DNA from: Pseudomonadota bacterium
GTDB lineage: Bacteria > Pseudomonadota > Alphaproteobacteria > Acetobacterales > Acetobacteraceae
Direction of reading: 5' to 3'
Assembly (NCBI GenBank): GCA_021798375.1
Contig: JAJZHU010000104.1
Location: forward strand, 1 to 7,865
Length of the DNA stretch: 7,865 nucleotides
A program made the position numbers and the translations under genes. This document shows, one piece after another, positions 1 through 6,209 of the stretch. Every line of letters begins with the position of its first letter. Positions within the stretch are counted from its first letter, which is position 1. Below the pieces are notes generated by a model, which had not been told where the DNA came from, did no database searches, and saw only the letters and a program-made list of their open reading frames with translations.

Positions 1-766
1 GCAAAATCACCTGCTCCAGCTTTTATGTCTGGTGGCGATGGAGCCGCCCAATTCGCTCGATGCCGACGCCGTGCGCGACGAAAAACTGAAAGTTCTGCGC
101 GCGCTCAAGCCGCTGGAGGCCACCGACATGGCCCATTCCCTGGTCAGCGGCCAATATACCGCCGGTGTCGCCGGCGGCGTTTCGGTGCCGGGCTACTGCG
201 CCGATCTTGGCCCCGAACGCACTTCCAACACCGAAACCTTCATCGCCCTGAAAGCCGAAGTGCGCAGTTGGCGCTGGGCGCATGTGCCGTTTTATCTGCG
301 TACCGGCAAACGCCTGCCGCAAAAAGTGTCGGAAATCGTCATCCAGTTCCGCGATTCGCCGTTCTTCGTCTTCCCCCGCTCGGCGGGCGATCTGCAACCC
401 AACCGTCTGGTGATCCGCCTTCAACCCGAGGAAGGCATCCGGCTGGATATGATGACCAAAGACCCCGGCCCCGGCGGCCTGCGTCTGCGCCCGGCGCAGC
501 TCGATATTTCCTTTGAAGAAGCCTTCAAGACCCGCTACCCTGATGCCTATGAACGCTTGCTGATGGATACGGTGCGCGGATCGCAAACCCTGTTCATGCG
601 CCGTGACGAGGTCGAGGCCGCATGGTCGTGGGTTGCGCCGATCCTCGATTATTGGTCAGGTCGTTCGGAACAACCGCGCGCCTACCCCGCCGGCAGTTGG
701 GGGCCTACTGCCTCGATCGCCATGATCGAGCGCGACGGCCGCACCTGGCACGAAGAATATCGGTAA
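1..766 (+). CDS. zwf: Glucose-6-phosphate 1-dehydrogenase, C-terminal half (5' end outside window)
   Basis: Oxidises glucose 6-phosphate to 6-phosphogluconolactone with NAD(P)+, the cytosolic entry step of the oxidative pentose phosphate and Entner-Doudoroff routes. The frame is open from base 2 with no stop, so 254 C-terminal residues are visible of a family length near 490; the N-terminal Rossmann domain and the catalytic histidine region lie upstream of the window. Visible family landmarks are QNHLLQLLCLVAMEPP at the left edge, then VRDEKLKVLRALKP, the GQY...PGY segment, SNTETFIALKAE, the strongly conserved FYLRTGKRLP, MMTKDPG, the RRDEVEAAW segment and the C-terminal GSWGP. This is the C-terminal G6PD domain and reads without frameshift to TAA at 764-766. 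The sequence, as I remember it, is close in style to the Zymomonas enzyme. The next gene starts 12 bp downstream, so the two may be cotranscribed. No lactonase or dehydratase gene (pgl, edd) follows within the window, although these are common zwf partners in related bacteria. Confidence 0.97.
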   Translation, partial: QNHLLQLLCLVAMEPPNSLDADAVRDEKLKVLRALKPLEATDMAHSLVSGQYTAGVAGGVSVPGYCADLGPERTSNTETFIALKAEVRSWRWAHVPFYLRTGKRLPQKVSEIVIQFRDSPFFVFPRSAGDLQPNRLVIRLQPEEGIRLDMMTKDPGPGGLRLRPAQLDISFEEAFKTRYPDAYERLLMDTVRGSQTLFMRRDEVEAAWSWVAPILDYWSGRSEQPRAYPAGSWGPTASIAMIERDGRTWHEEYR

Positions 767-778
767 CGGAGTAATATC

Positions 779-1330
779 ATGCGTCTCGTTTTTGCCTCGC
801 TTGCGTCCCTGATGATGATCTCGCAACCTGTCTGGGCCAGCAGTTGCGCCACCCCGCAAGACCTGGCCGCGCTGAAAGTCGCCAGCCTGAAATCCGAGTT
901 GATGGTCACCGCCCTCACCTGTCAGGACCAGGCCCACTACAATAAATTCATGGCCAAATTCCAACCTGATCTGGTGGCCCACGAAAAGAACCTGCAAGCC
1001 TATTTCAAACGCGCCTATGGCCGCGCCGGCGAAAAGCAGCACGATGATTACATCACCAGCCTCGCCAACGCCCAATCGAACGCCGGCATCGCCCAAGGCA
1101 CCGCCCTGTGCCAAGGCAACGAATCCATGTTCGACGAAGTAATGGCGCTGCCCACCGGCGCCGACCTGCCCGATTACGCCGCCGGCAAGAATCTCGCCCA
1201 ACCCCTGGTCGCCGTCTCCTGCGCCGACGTGCCGACCGTGACCAAAACCAAGACTTTGGTTAAAGTCAAGCGCAAGGCCAATTCCCGCGTGGCGACAAAA
1301 TCGGCCAGGATCAAGAAGAACAGCGCCTAG
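779..1330 (+). CDS. Secreted hypothetical protein with four cysteines and a lysine/arginine-rich tail
   Basis: A 183-residue protein of unknown function. The ATG at 779 has a GGAG ribosome-binding site at 768-771 with a 7-nt gap, 12 bp after the zwf stop. Residues 1-20 form a short signal peptide (hydrophobic LVFASLASLMMI core, ending PVWA before SSC), so export to the periplasm through Sec is likely. The C at 23 is not in a lipobox. The mature part has cysteines at 23, 48, 111 and 148, an even number that suits two disulfides, and a mainly helical look from about 28 to 125. Residues 153-183 are strongly basic (KTKTLVKVKRKANSRVATK, then RIKK), with no acidic residue. That could bind nucleic acid, anionic polysaccharide or lipopolysaccharide, but this is speculation. 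It loosely recalls a family of exported hypothetical proteins in alphaproteobacteria, which I cannot name. The stop codon TAG at 1328-1330 shares two bases with the first repeat. Coding status is well supported; function is not. Confidence 0.85.
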   Translation: MRLVFASLASLMMISQPVWASSCATPQDLAALKVASLKSELMVTALTCQDQAHYNKFMAKFQPDLVAHEKNLQAYFKRAYGRAGEKQHDDYITSLANAQSNAGIAQGTALCQGNESMFDEVMALPTGADLPDYAAGKNLAQPLVAVSCADVPTVTKTKTLVKVKRKANSRVATKSARIKKNSA

Positions 1331-1377
1331 AGCATGATCGCCGCAGGTTGAATAACACGTAGGCGTGAATCATGCGT
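1329..1377 (+). repeat. Intergenic hairpin repeat, copy 1
   Basis: A 49-bp unit identical to the copy at 1391-1439; the copies start 62 bp apart. It begins AGAGCATGATCGCCGCAGG. Its ends carry the inverted pair gcatgat (1332-1338) and atcatgc (1369-1375), with cgcc/ggcg inside, so it can fold into a hairpin. It starts within the TAG stop of the preceding gene, so it would lie in that gene's 3' end. It resembles short dispersed palindromic elements of alphaproteobacteria; that it occurs elsewhere in the genome is inference. Confidence 0.88.
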
Positions 1378-1390
1378 AAAACGAAAAGCG

Positions 1391-1439
1391 AGAGCATGAT
1401 CGCCGCAGGTTGAATAACACGTAGGCGTGAATCATGCGT
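1391..1439 (+). repeat. Intergenic hairpin repeat, copy 2
   Basis: Identical base for base to copy 1. The arms are at 1394-1400 (gcatgat) and 1431-1437 (atcatgc). The short linkers after copies 1 and 2 are also alike (aaaacgaaaagcg and gaaaacaaaaagct), so the duplicated unit is about 62 bp rather than 49. The perfect identity suggests a recent tandem duplication. Confidence 0.88.
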
Positions 1440-1452
1440 GAAAACAAAAAGC

Positions 1453-1504
1453 TAGAGCACGTTCGTCGCGCCTATATGGTTCAACGTGATCCGAACGTGC
1501 TCTA
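1453..1504 (-). repeat. Divergent, inverted third member of the same repeat family
   Basis: Perfect 13-bp inverted repeat: tagagcacgttcg at 1453-1465 and cgaacgtgctcta at 1492-1504, with a 26-bp loop. Read on the minus strand, it aligns with copies 1 and 2: AGAGCA, TCG, CA and GTTGAA fall at the same offsets within the first 24 bases (18 of 24 match by my hand alignment), then TAGGCG appears with a 2-base shift. I therefore place it in the same family, in opposite orientation and with both ends intact. It lies between two convergent genes. Confidence 0.75.
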
Positions 1505-1515
1505 AGCCCGCGCGC

Positions 1516-1559
1516 AAAAATCACGCGGATGGCCCGCCCATCGGCCCATCCGCGTTTTT
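1516..1559. terminator. Bidirectional intrinsic terminator between convergent genes
   Basis: A perfect 9-bp stem, cgcggatgg (1524-1532) with ccatccgcg (1546-1554), encloses a 13-nt loop and is followed by TTTTT (1555-1559) on the plus strand. AAAAA at 1516-1520 gives a T-run on the minus strand after the same stem, 3 bases further out. It lies 4 bp past the stop of the minus-strand cupin gene and about 190 bp past the plus-strand hypothetical gene, so it can end both transcripts. Confidence 0.75.
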
Positions 1560-1562
1560 CGG

Positions 1563-1922
1563 TCAAACCACCGCGAAGTAGTTCTTCACAAAGCGCTCGC
1601 TTTCAATCTTCCACAGCACGACCGTGCCCTTTTCAACAAACCAGGCATCGCCGGGGCCGAATTTCAATACTTCGCCGGTGGCCTCCAGCGTGAGGGTGAC
1701 ATGCCCCTCCACCATCACCGCGTGTTCGTTGAATGGATAGGTCATGCGAAACACGCCCTTGGTGCAGCCGAAATAACCGCAACTCACCGCTGCGTCCGGC
1801 GCGCCAAACACCATGCGGCCGCAAATCTCGAGCTTGCCTTCGATCGGCTCCGCCCCAAGATTGCTCACCACGCCCCAAGGATCGAGACCTTCCGGTGCCC
1901 GGCCGAGAGTGATTTTATGCAT
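1563..1922 (-). CDS. Small single-domain cupin protein (Cupin_3/DUF861-like)
   Basis: A 119-residue cytosolic protein with one cupin barrel at about residues 55-118, the last gene of the permease-oxidase operon. The visible cupin pattern is GVFRMTYPFNEHAVMVEGHV, then a turn at EATGEV, the conserved KFGPGDAWFVEKGT and the closing strand VVLWKIESERFVKNYF. This matches the EutQ/DUF861 cupin group, whose small members often sit beside FAD amine oxidases. The canonical first-motif metal ligands (HxH...E...H) are not clearly present: only E66 and H67 are near the expected place, with H74 further on, so metal binding and catalysis are uncertain and a ligand-binding or isomerase-like role is possible. 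The ATG at 1922 has AGGAG at 1930-1934 (minus strand), 7 nt away. The gene starts 31 bp after the oxidase stop. Family call is good; biochemical function is unknown. Confidence 0.85.
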   Translation of the reverse strand: MHKITLGRAPEGLDPWGVVSNLGAEPIEGKLEICGRMVFGAPDAAVSCGYFGCTKGVFRMTYPFNEHAVMVEGHVTLTLEATGEVLKFGPGDAWFVEKGTVVLWKIESERFVKNYFAVV

Positions 1923-1953
1923 ATTATAACTCCTGTGTGTAAAAGATGCCGGT

Positions 1954-3276
1954 TTAGCGGCGTCCGTTGAAGTAACCAGACAATTGGTGGAACGTCTTGC
2001 CGGCCGACATCATCGGGCGGCGCAGCGCGTTTTTGCCAAAAATATTCATGTGCGGGATCGAACTCATCAGCTCGTAACGCGCCGATCCCTCGCTCATTCC
2101 CTCGGCCAAAACCTTGCACACGATGTGGCTCGGGGTCACCCCAAAGCCGGAGTAGCCCTGAACGAAAAAAGCATTGTCCCGTCCCGGCAATGTGCCGATC
2201 TGCGGGAACAGATTGGCGCTGCAGCACAGCGGCCCGCCCCAGGCCATGTCGATTTTCACCTTGTCGAGATAAGGGAAAATCTTAAGCATCCGGGCGCGAT
2301 TCCAAGCCTTGAGATCGCCCGGGATATATTCGATATAGTCGGTGGAAGCGCCGAACAGCAGGCGGTTTTCATTGGTCACGCGGTAATAATCGATCATTGG
2401 GCGGATGTCGCTATAGGCCCCGCGGATCGGGCTGATCCGCAGGATCAATTCATCGGACAACGGCTCGGTGGCCATCTGAAAGGCATAGGTGTTGATGGTC
2501 TTGCGGTCGATGGCGGGCTCCAGCCCATCAAGAAAAGCATTGCAGGCGAAAAGAATTTTCCGCGCCCGCACACTGCCCTGGCTGGTGCGCACCACCACCG
2601 CCGCGTCGGAACCCCGGCCATATTCGACCGCGATCACCTGGCTGTTTTCAAAAATGCGCCCGCCCAGGCTTTGCAACGCCAGCGCCTCGCCGCACAACAG
2701 ATTGAGCGAATGAACATGGCCGCCGCCCATGTGGCGAATGCCGCAGCTATAGGCATCGGAGCCGATCATCTGCCTCACCTCGGCGCCCACCAGCAGATCG
2801 ATCTGGTTGTCGGGATCGATCGCCTTGAATTCCGCGCACCACGCGCGCAGGGTTTTTTCCTGACGCCGGTTGAATCCCATATAGCCATAGCCATGCCGGA
2901 AATCGGCGTCGATGCCGTATTTCTCGATGCGCGCCTTGATGATTCCCGCGCCGAGATTGGCGATTTTGAACATCGTCTCCAACCCCGCCGTGCCGACATG
3001 GCGTTTGATCAGTTCAAGATCATGGCCGATTCCGGCCATCACCTGCCCCCCGTTGCGCCCCGTGCCGCCGTAACCGAGATAGCGGCTTTCCAACACCACG
3101 ATATTGGTGATGCCACGTTCCGCCAGTTCCAGCGACGTGTTGATGCCCGAAAACCCCCCGCCGATCACCACCACATCGGCATCAAGATCTGCCTCCAGAC
3201 GCGGAAAGCTCGGGTCGTATTTGCGGGTGGCGGTGTAGTAATTAAGCGCATCGAGTTGTCTTAATGATTGATCCAC
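1954..3276 (-). CDS. FAD-dependent amine oxidase, DAO family, PuuB/OrdL-like
   Basis: A 440-residue flavoprotein predicted to oxidise an amine (or amine-containing amino acid) with O2, giving aldehyde, ammonia and H2O2. The N-terminal Rossmann FAD site is VVVIGGGFSGINTSLELAE (35-53) with the acidic E63 after the second strand. The family block GTGRNGGQ lies at 71-78. Later blocks are GGHVHSLNL (185-193), YYRVTNENRLLFGA (297-310), FVQGYSGFGVTPSH (371-384) and a C-terminal IPH...RRP...G segment. These line up in order with E. coli PuuB (426 residues), gamma-glutamylputrescine oxidase, from memory. The start is GTG at 3276, supported by GGAG at 3285-3288 (minus strand) with an 8-nt gap; no ATG lies nearby. 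It overlaps the permease end by 16 bp, so translational coupling is likely. No puuA-type synthetase is in the window, so a gamma-glutamylated substrate is unproven; a free polyamine, amino alcohol or amino acid is equally possible. Confidence 0.9.
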   Translation of the reverse strand: MDQSLRQLDALNYYTATRKYDPSFPRLEADLDADVVVIGGGFSGINTSLELAERGITNIVVLESRYLGYGGTGRNGGQVMAGIGHDLELIKRHVGTAGLETMFKIANLGAGIIKARIEKYGIDADFRHGYGYMGFNRRQEKTLRAWCAEFKAIDPDNQIDLLVGAEVRQMIGSDAYSCGIRHMGGGHVHSLNLLCGEALALQSLGGRIFENSQVIAVEYGRGSDAAVVVRTSQGSVRARKILFACNAFLDGLEPAIDRKTINTYAFQMATEPLSDELILRISPIRGAYSDIRPMIDYYRVTNENRLLFGASTDYIEYIPGDLKAWNRARMLKIFPYLDKVKIDMAWGGPLCCSANLFPQIGTLPGRDNAFFVQGYSGFGVTPSHIVCKVLAEGMSEGSARYELMSSIPHMNIFGKNALRRPMMSAGKTFHQLSGYFNGRR

Positions 3277-4775
3277 GACTGTTTCTCCGCGTGTTGTGCG
3301 GCCTGCGCCGCTTTGTTGTTATTTTCAGGCGAACCGCCAAAGCCCAGGGCGGAAAACCGCGCGGGCGCGGTGAAACGAAGCTGCCGGGCGCGCGCAACAC
3401 CCACCACCGCCGCCGCCTCGACCAGACCGGGCAACACGATGTTCCACGCGCCCTCCGAGCCGGTCAGCACATTGAAATGCAGATTGGCCAGCGCGAAAAT
3501 CGTCCACAGCGCGACGCAGGAGATCACCGGGGCGAGCGTGCCGCGAAACAATCCCGGATCGATGTCCGGCCGGCGCCAGAAGAAAACCGGGACCGCCGCC
3601 GCCGCCAACCCCATGGCGGCGATGATGCCCAAAGTGCCAAGGTTGGTGAGCCAGGAAAACAAGGTCAACACCGGGTCGCTGCGGGTGATGGCAAAGATCG
3701 CCACCACCACGAAAGCCAACGCCGATTGCAGCAGCGAGCCGATGTGCGGGCTCTGATGCGCCCCATGGGTGCGCCCCAGGGCGGCGGGCAGCAACCCTTC
3801 GCGGCCAAGCGCGAAGAAATAGCGCGAGGCGGCATTGTGAAACGCAAGCAGCCCGGCGAAAATGCTGGTGACGAACAATACGCTCATCGTGGCCGACAGC
3901 CAGTGGCCCACATACCGGGTGGCCAGATCGAACATGAAGCTGGTGATGTCGGTCAGCGATTTCAGATGGGGGACCAACTGATCCACGCCCTGACCCAAAG
4001 TGAGACACCACATCGACAGCGCGTAAAACAGCCCGATCAGCAACACCGCGAAATAGGTGGCGCGCGGCACGGTGCGTTCGGGGTTGCGGGCCTCTTCGCC
4101 GTAAATGGTGGTTGCCTCAAACCCCATGAACCCGGCAAAGCAAAACAAAAACCCGATCGAAGGCGTGCCGCTTAACACCAGCGGCCCGAACGAGCGCAGA
4201 TTGATGCCGTGCGCGCCGCCCTTGCGCAAAATGGCGCCATCGAGGACGAGCACCGCGATATATTCCGCCACCACCAGCACCGAAAGGATCTTGGCCGAAA
4301 GATCGACCTGGCGATAACCCAACACCGCGATGCAGGCCCAGGCCAGCGCGCAATAAAGATACCACGGCAGATCGACGCCGCCATAATCAAGCAGCAGATT
4401 GCGCAGCGCCACGCCGAACATGCCATACAGACCGATCTGCATCGCATTATAGGCAATCAACCCGATCATCGCCGCACCGCCGCCGGCCGTGCCGCCCAGG
4501 CCGCGGGCAACCAGGCTGTAAAACCCTCCCGCCGAGACAGCATGACGCGCCATGGCGGTATAGCCCGCCGCGAACAACAGCAAAATCCCCATGCACAGCA
4601 GCAGCATCCCGGCAAAGCCGGCGCCATCGCCAAACATCATGCCAAGCGGAAACCCGCCGGCAATGGCGACAATGGGGGCGGCGGCGGACACCACAAAGAA
4701 GGTGATGGAGGCAGTGCCCAAAGCCCCGGCGCGCAGCCGGTGTGGTTCGCGGACGCCGTCGCCATCATGGATCAT
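3261..4775 (-). CDS. APC-superfamily amino acid/polyamine permease
   Basis: A 504-residue inner-membrane transporter, first gene of the operon, predicted to import the substrate of the downstream oxidase with a proton. Hydrophobic segments recur along the chain in the 12-helix pattern of APC carriers. Family signatures are the unwound first helix around VVSAAAPIVAIAGG (28-41), the GFMGFEATTIYGEEARNP block (215-232) followed by ERTVPRATY, and SRYFFALGREGLLP (317-330). The last membrane segment ends near 460 and a 44-residue polar, Ala/Gln/Asn-rich tail follows, whose end lies in the overlap with the oxidase gene. The ATG at 4775 has a strong AAGGAG at 4783-4788 (minus strand), 7 nt away. The upstream gap holds a candidate promoter and AraC-type operator. 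Substrate cannot be read from sequence; neighbours point to an amine, polyamine or amino acid. Confidence 0.94.
   Translation of the reverse strand: MIHDGDGVREPHRLRAGALGTASITFFVVSAAAPIVAIAGGFPLGMMFGDGAGFAGMLLLCMGILLLFAAGYTAMARHAVSAGGFYSLVARGLGGTAGGGAAMIGLIAYNAMQIGLYGMFGVALRNLLLDYGGVDLPWYLYCALAWACIAVLGYRQVDLSAKILSVLVVAEYIAVLVLDGAILRKGGAHGINLRSFGPLVLSGTPSIGFLFCFAGFMGFEATTIYGEEARNPERTVPRATYFAVLLIGLFYALSMWCLTLGQGVDQLVPHLKSLTDITSFMFDLATRYVGHWLSATMSVLFVTSIFAGLLAFHNAASRYFFALGREGLLPAALGRTHGAHQSPHIGSLLQSALAFVVVAIFAITRSDPVLTLFSWLTNLGTLGIIAAMGLAAAAVPVFFWRRPDIDPGLFRGTLAPVISCVALWTIFALANLHFNVLTGSEGAWNIVLPGLVEAAAVVGVARARQLRFTAPARFSALGFGGSPENNNKAAQAAQHAEKQSWINH
3277..3288 (-). promoter_or_regulatory. Ribosome-binding site fixing the GTG start of the oxidase
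   Basis: On the minus strand GGAG (3285-3288) precedes GTG at 3276 by 8 nt. The site lies inside the permease coding sequence, so ribosomes finishing the permease at 3261 can restart on the oxidase. Confidence 0.7.
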
Positions 4776-4854
4776 GCCCGTGCTCCTTGGTTAATCGAAA
4801 GATTGGCATTCAGTGGACGCCACCCGACAAAGGCTCGGAGGACGCCCCCCCTCG

Positions 4855-4866
4855 ATCAATATTGAT
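4855..4866. promoter_or_regulatory. 12-bp perfect palindrome upstream of the permease, possible operator
   Basis: The bases atcaatattgat form a perfect palindrome about 80 bp upstream of the permease start, AT-rich within GC-rich surroundings. It could be a regulator-binding site in the leader. A palindrome of this size can also arise by chance, and no protein can be assigned. Confidence 0.25.
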
Positions 4867-5022
4867 ACGGTAGATCGCGGCCGATGGTCAGCGGCGTTGC
4901 GGGGATGGCCCGGCAGCCGGTGCGCGCGGCCACGGATCGCGCAAAAACATCAAATATTCAGACCGAACTTGGACAATTTCGCAAGGAAACGCCTCCGGCA
5001 TCGTCGCGTTCGGTTCGTTAAC

Positions 5023-5051
5023 ATCATAACTTGTTCTCGCATTTATGAAGA
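5023..5051 (-). promoter_or_regulatory. Candidate promoter of the permease-oxidase-cupin operon
   Basis: On the minus strand a good -10 hexamer TATGAT (5023-5028) lies 17 bp from a poor -35 TCTTCA (5046-5051), 3 of 6 to consensus. A weak -35 suits an activator-dependent promoter, and the AraC-type repeat lies just upstream. A short inverted pair, tcataa (5024-5029) and ttatga (5043-5048), overlaps both boxes. A consensus TTGACA also occurs at 5060-5065 (minus strand), abutting the proximal half-site, but nothing like a -10 lies 16-19 bp from it. Confidence 0.35.
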
Positions 5052-5062
5052 AACGCTCATGT

Positions 5063-5098
5063 CAAAATGCGCCAAAATTTTTGCAATATGCGCCAAAC
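5063..5098 (-). promoter_or_regulatory. Direct repeat with 21-bp spacing, candidate AraC-family operator
   Basis: The bases atgcgccaaa occur at 5067-5076 and again at 5088-5097. Extended to 15 bases (5063-5077 and 5084-5098), the copies match at 13 positions. The 21-bp period puts both on the same DNA face, two helical turns apart, as for tandem AraC-family half-sites such as araI. On the minus strand each half reads TTTGGCGCAT. The site lies between the AraC gene and the operon, with its proximal half about 12 bp upstream of the candidate -35. Confidence 0.5.
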
Positions 5099-5150
5099 GC
5101 GGCTTTTTAGCGGGCCAGCGATGCAAAAAAATGCCTGCTCGGGACATGTA

Positions 5151-6209
5151 TCAATCATGCGACCGGCGAAACCGCCGCGGCGGAACCCCTGTCCAGTTTT
5201 TAAAGGCGCGACTCAACACCGCCCCATCGGCATAACCAAGATTAAGCGCCACCTGGATCAGATCGCGCGCGGGATCGGCCAGCATGGTTTCGGCGAGATC
5301 AACCCGGCATTTGCGCAAGATTTCCCGAAAGCTGGTGCCCTCCTCGGTCAGGGCCCGTTGCAGGCTGCGCGGCGACATGCCCAGCCACCCGCTCACGCTG
5401 TGGATATCGACCGTCTCATGCCCCAAGCGTTCGCGCACCAGCCGCCCCACCCGCGAATCGATCGTCGCCTCGGCGTGCCGATGGTCGCGTTCCAACTGAT
5501 GCAGCAATGGCTCGGCATACAGGGCCTGGAATTGATAGGTGCTGCGATGGCGCGAATCGAAATCGGCCTTCGACATCACAATCCGGTTGGTCGGGGCGCC
5601 AAACAGCACGGGGCAGTGAAAGGCGCGGTGATACAGCCGGCGGCCCAATGCGCTGTCGGCGCCTTCGGGGGCGGGGTGTTCGAAATGCACCTCGATCGGG
5701 GCCCATTGCCCGCCCATCACGCCGCGAAACATGCGGCAGGTGAGGGCGACGCTGAATTCGGCGTCCTGACGGCGCGCGCGGATGTTGGCATCGAGCAATT
5801 GATACTGACATTCCACCACGTCGCCGCGCTCGATCACATCAAAGCGCGTGCCGCTTTGCCAGGTAATGCCATAGCGGCGCCAGGCAATCGTGGCGGCGCG
5901 CAGGCTGGATGCGGCGAGGATCATGATCGCGGGCGGCCCGAATTGTTCCAACTGGATCTCGCCCGCCAGCCGCAGGCCCAGAAAGCGGTCGTGCGCCATC
6001 AGGGCGGCGGCCTCGAACACCGCCATGAAGATGCGCAGCTCGATCTCGGCCAGCGGGTCGCGCAGATTTTCGGGGCGCAGGTCGAAACGCGCCAGCAACC
6101 CCTCGGTGGAAAGGTTGCGCGCGGTCAAGGCCTCGATCACCAACGACAGGCCGATGGTGCGGATCTTCCCCGATTGCAGCTTTTTGCGCTCCAATCCACG
6201 CCCAGCCAT
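5151..6209 (-). CDS. AraC-family transcriptional regulator with arabinose-binding-type (OruR-like) N-terminal domain
   Basis: A 352-residue DNA-binding regulator, probably an effector-responsive activator of the downstream minus-strand operon. Residues about 20-235 match the long arabinose-binding-type domain of the OruR/ArgR/GbdR-like AraC proteins, which sense amino acids and amines. The C-terminal AraC domain has a first helix-turn-helix at about 268-290 (VSGWLGMSPRSLQRALTEEG) and a second at 315-348, with the family signature ALNLGYADGAVLSRAFKNW followed by TGVPPRRFR. The start ATG at 6209 has AAAGGAG, with GGAG at 6218-6221 (minus strand) and an 8-nt gap. The reading frame stays open upstream into tyrS, but that extension lacks domain similarity and crosses the tyrS start. 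The gene diverges from tyrS and is 375 bp upstream of the permease. That it controls that operon is inferred from position and the phased repeat. Confidence 0.94.
   Translation of the reverse strand: MAGRGLERKKLQSGKIRTIGLSLVIEALTARNLSTEGLLARFDLRPENLRDPLAEIELRIFMAVFEAAALMAHDRFLGLRLAGEIQLEQFGPPAIMILAASSLRAATIAWRRYGITWQSGTRFDVIERGDVVECQYQLLDANIRARRQDAEFSVALTCRMFRGVMGGQWAPIEVHFEHPAPEGADSALGRRLYHRAFHCPVLFGAPTNRIVMSKADFDSRHRSTYQFQALYAEPLLHQLERDHRHAEATIDSRVGRLVRERLGHETVDIHSVSGWLGMSPRSLQRALTEEGTSFREILRKCRVDLAETMLADPARDLIQVALNLGYADGAVLSRAFKNWTGVPPRRFRRSHD

Larger units (their letters stand above)
4776..5150 (-). other. 375-bp intergenic control region between the AraC gene and the permease operon
   Basis: No gene is supported here. 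The part at about 4960-5150 is visibly richer in A and T than its surroundings and contains the direct repeat, candidate promoter and short A-runs. If the candidate promoter is right, the permease mRNA has a leader of roughly 230-240 nt, running through a GC-rich stretch (4880-4960) and a 12-bp palindrome. A run of seven A at 5125-5131 (T on the minus strand) lies just past the AraC stop, but no clear hairpin precedes it, so I do not call a terminator. Confidence 0.6.

Noticed and set aside
1329..1504. CRISPR array
   Set aside because: Only two identical units with a 13-bp linker, internal dyad structure and a divergent inverted third copy; spacers are too short and alike, and no cas gene is near.
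1984..3264. 426-residue open frame antisense to the oxidase
   Set aside because: A GC-rich codon shadow: His/Arg/Ala-rich composition, no recognisable domain, and fully covered by a clear FAD oxidase.
3264..4175. 303-residue open frame antisense to the permease
   Set aside because: Highly Arg/Gln/Gly-rich shadow opposite a clear membrane protein; no motif.
4888..5001. 37-residue minus-strand leader peptide in the predicted permease 5' leader
   Set aside because: ATG to TGA is open, but there is no ribosome-binding site, no amino-acid run tied to the pathway and no attenuator-like hairpin with T-run after it.
5101..5150. Intrinsic terminator after the AraC gene (T7 run on the minus strand)
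   Set aside because: The T-run is present, but I find no stable stem directly before it; atgc on both sides is a direct, not inverted, repeat.
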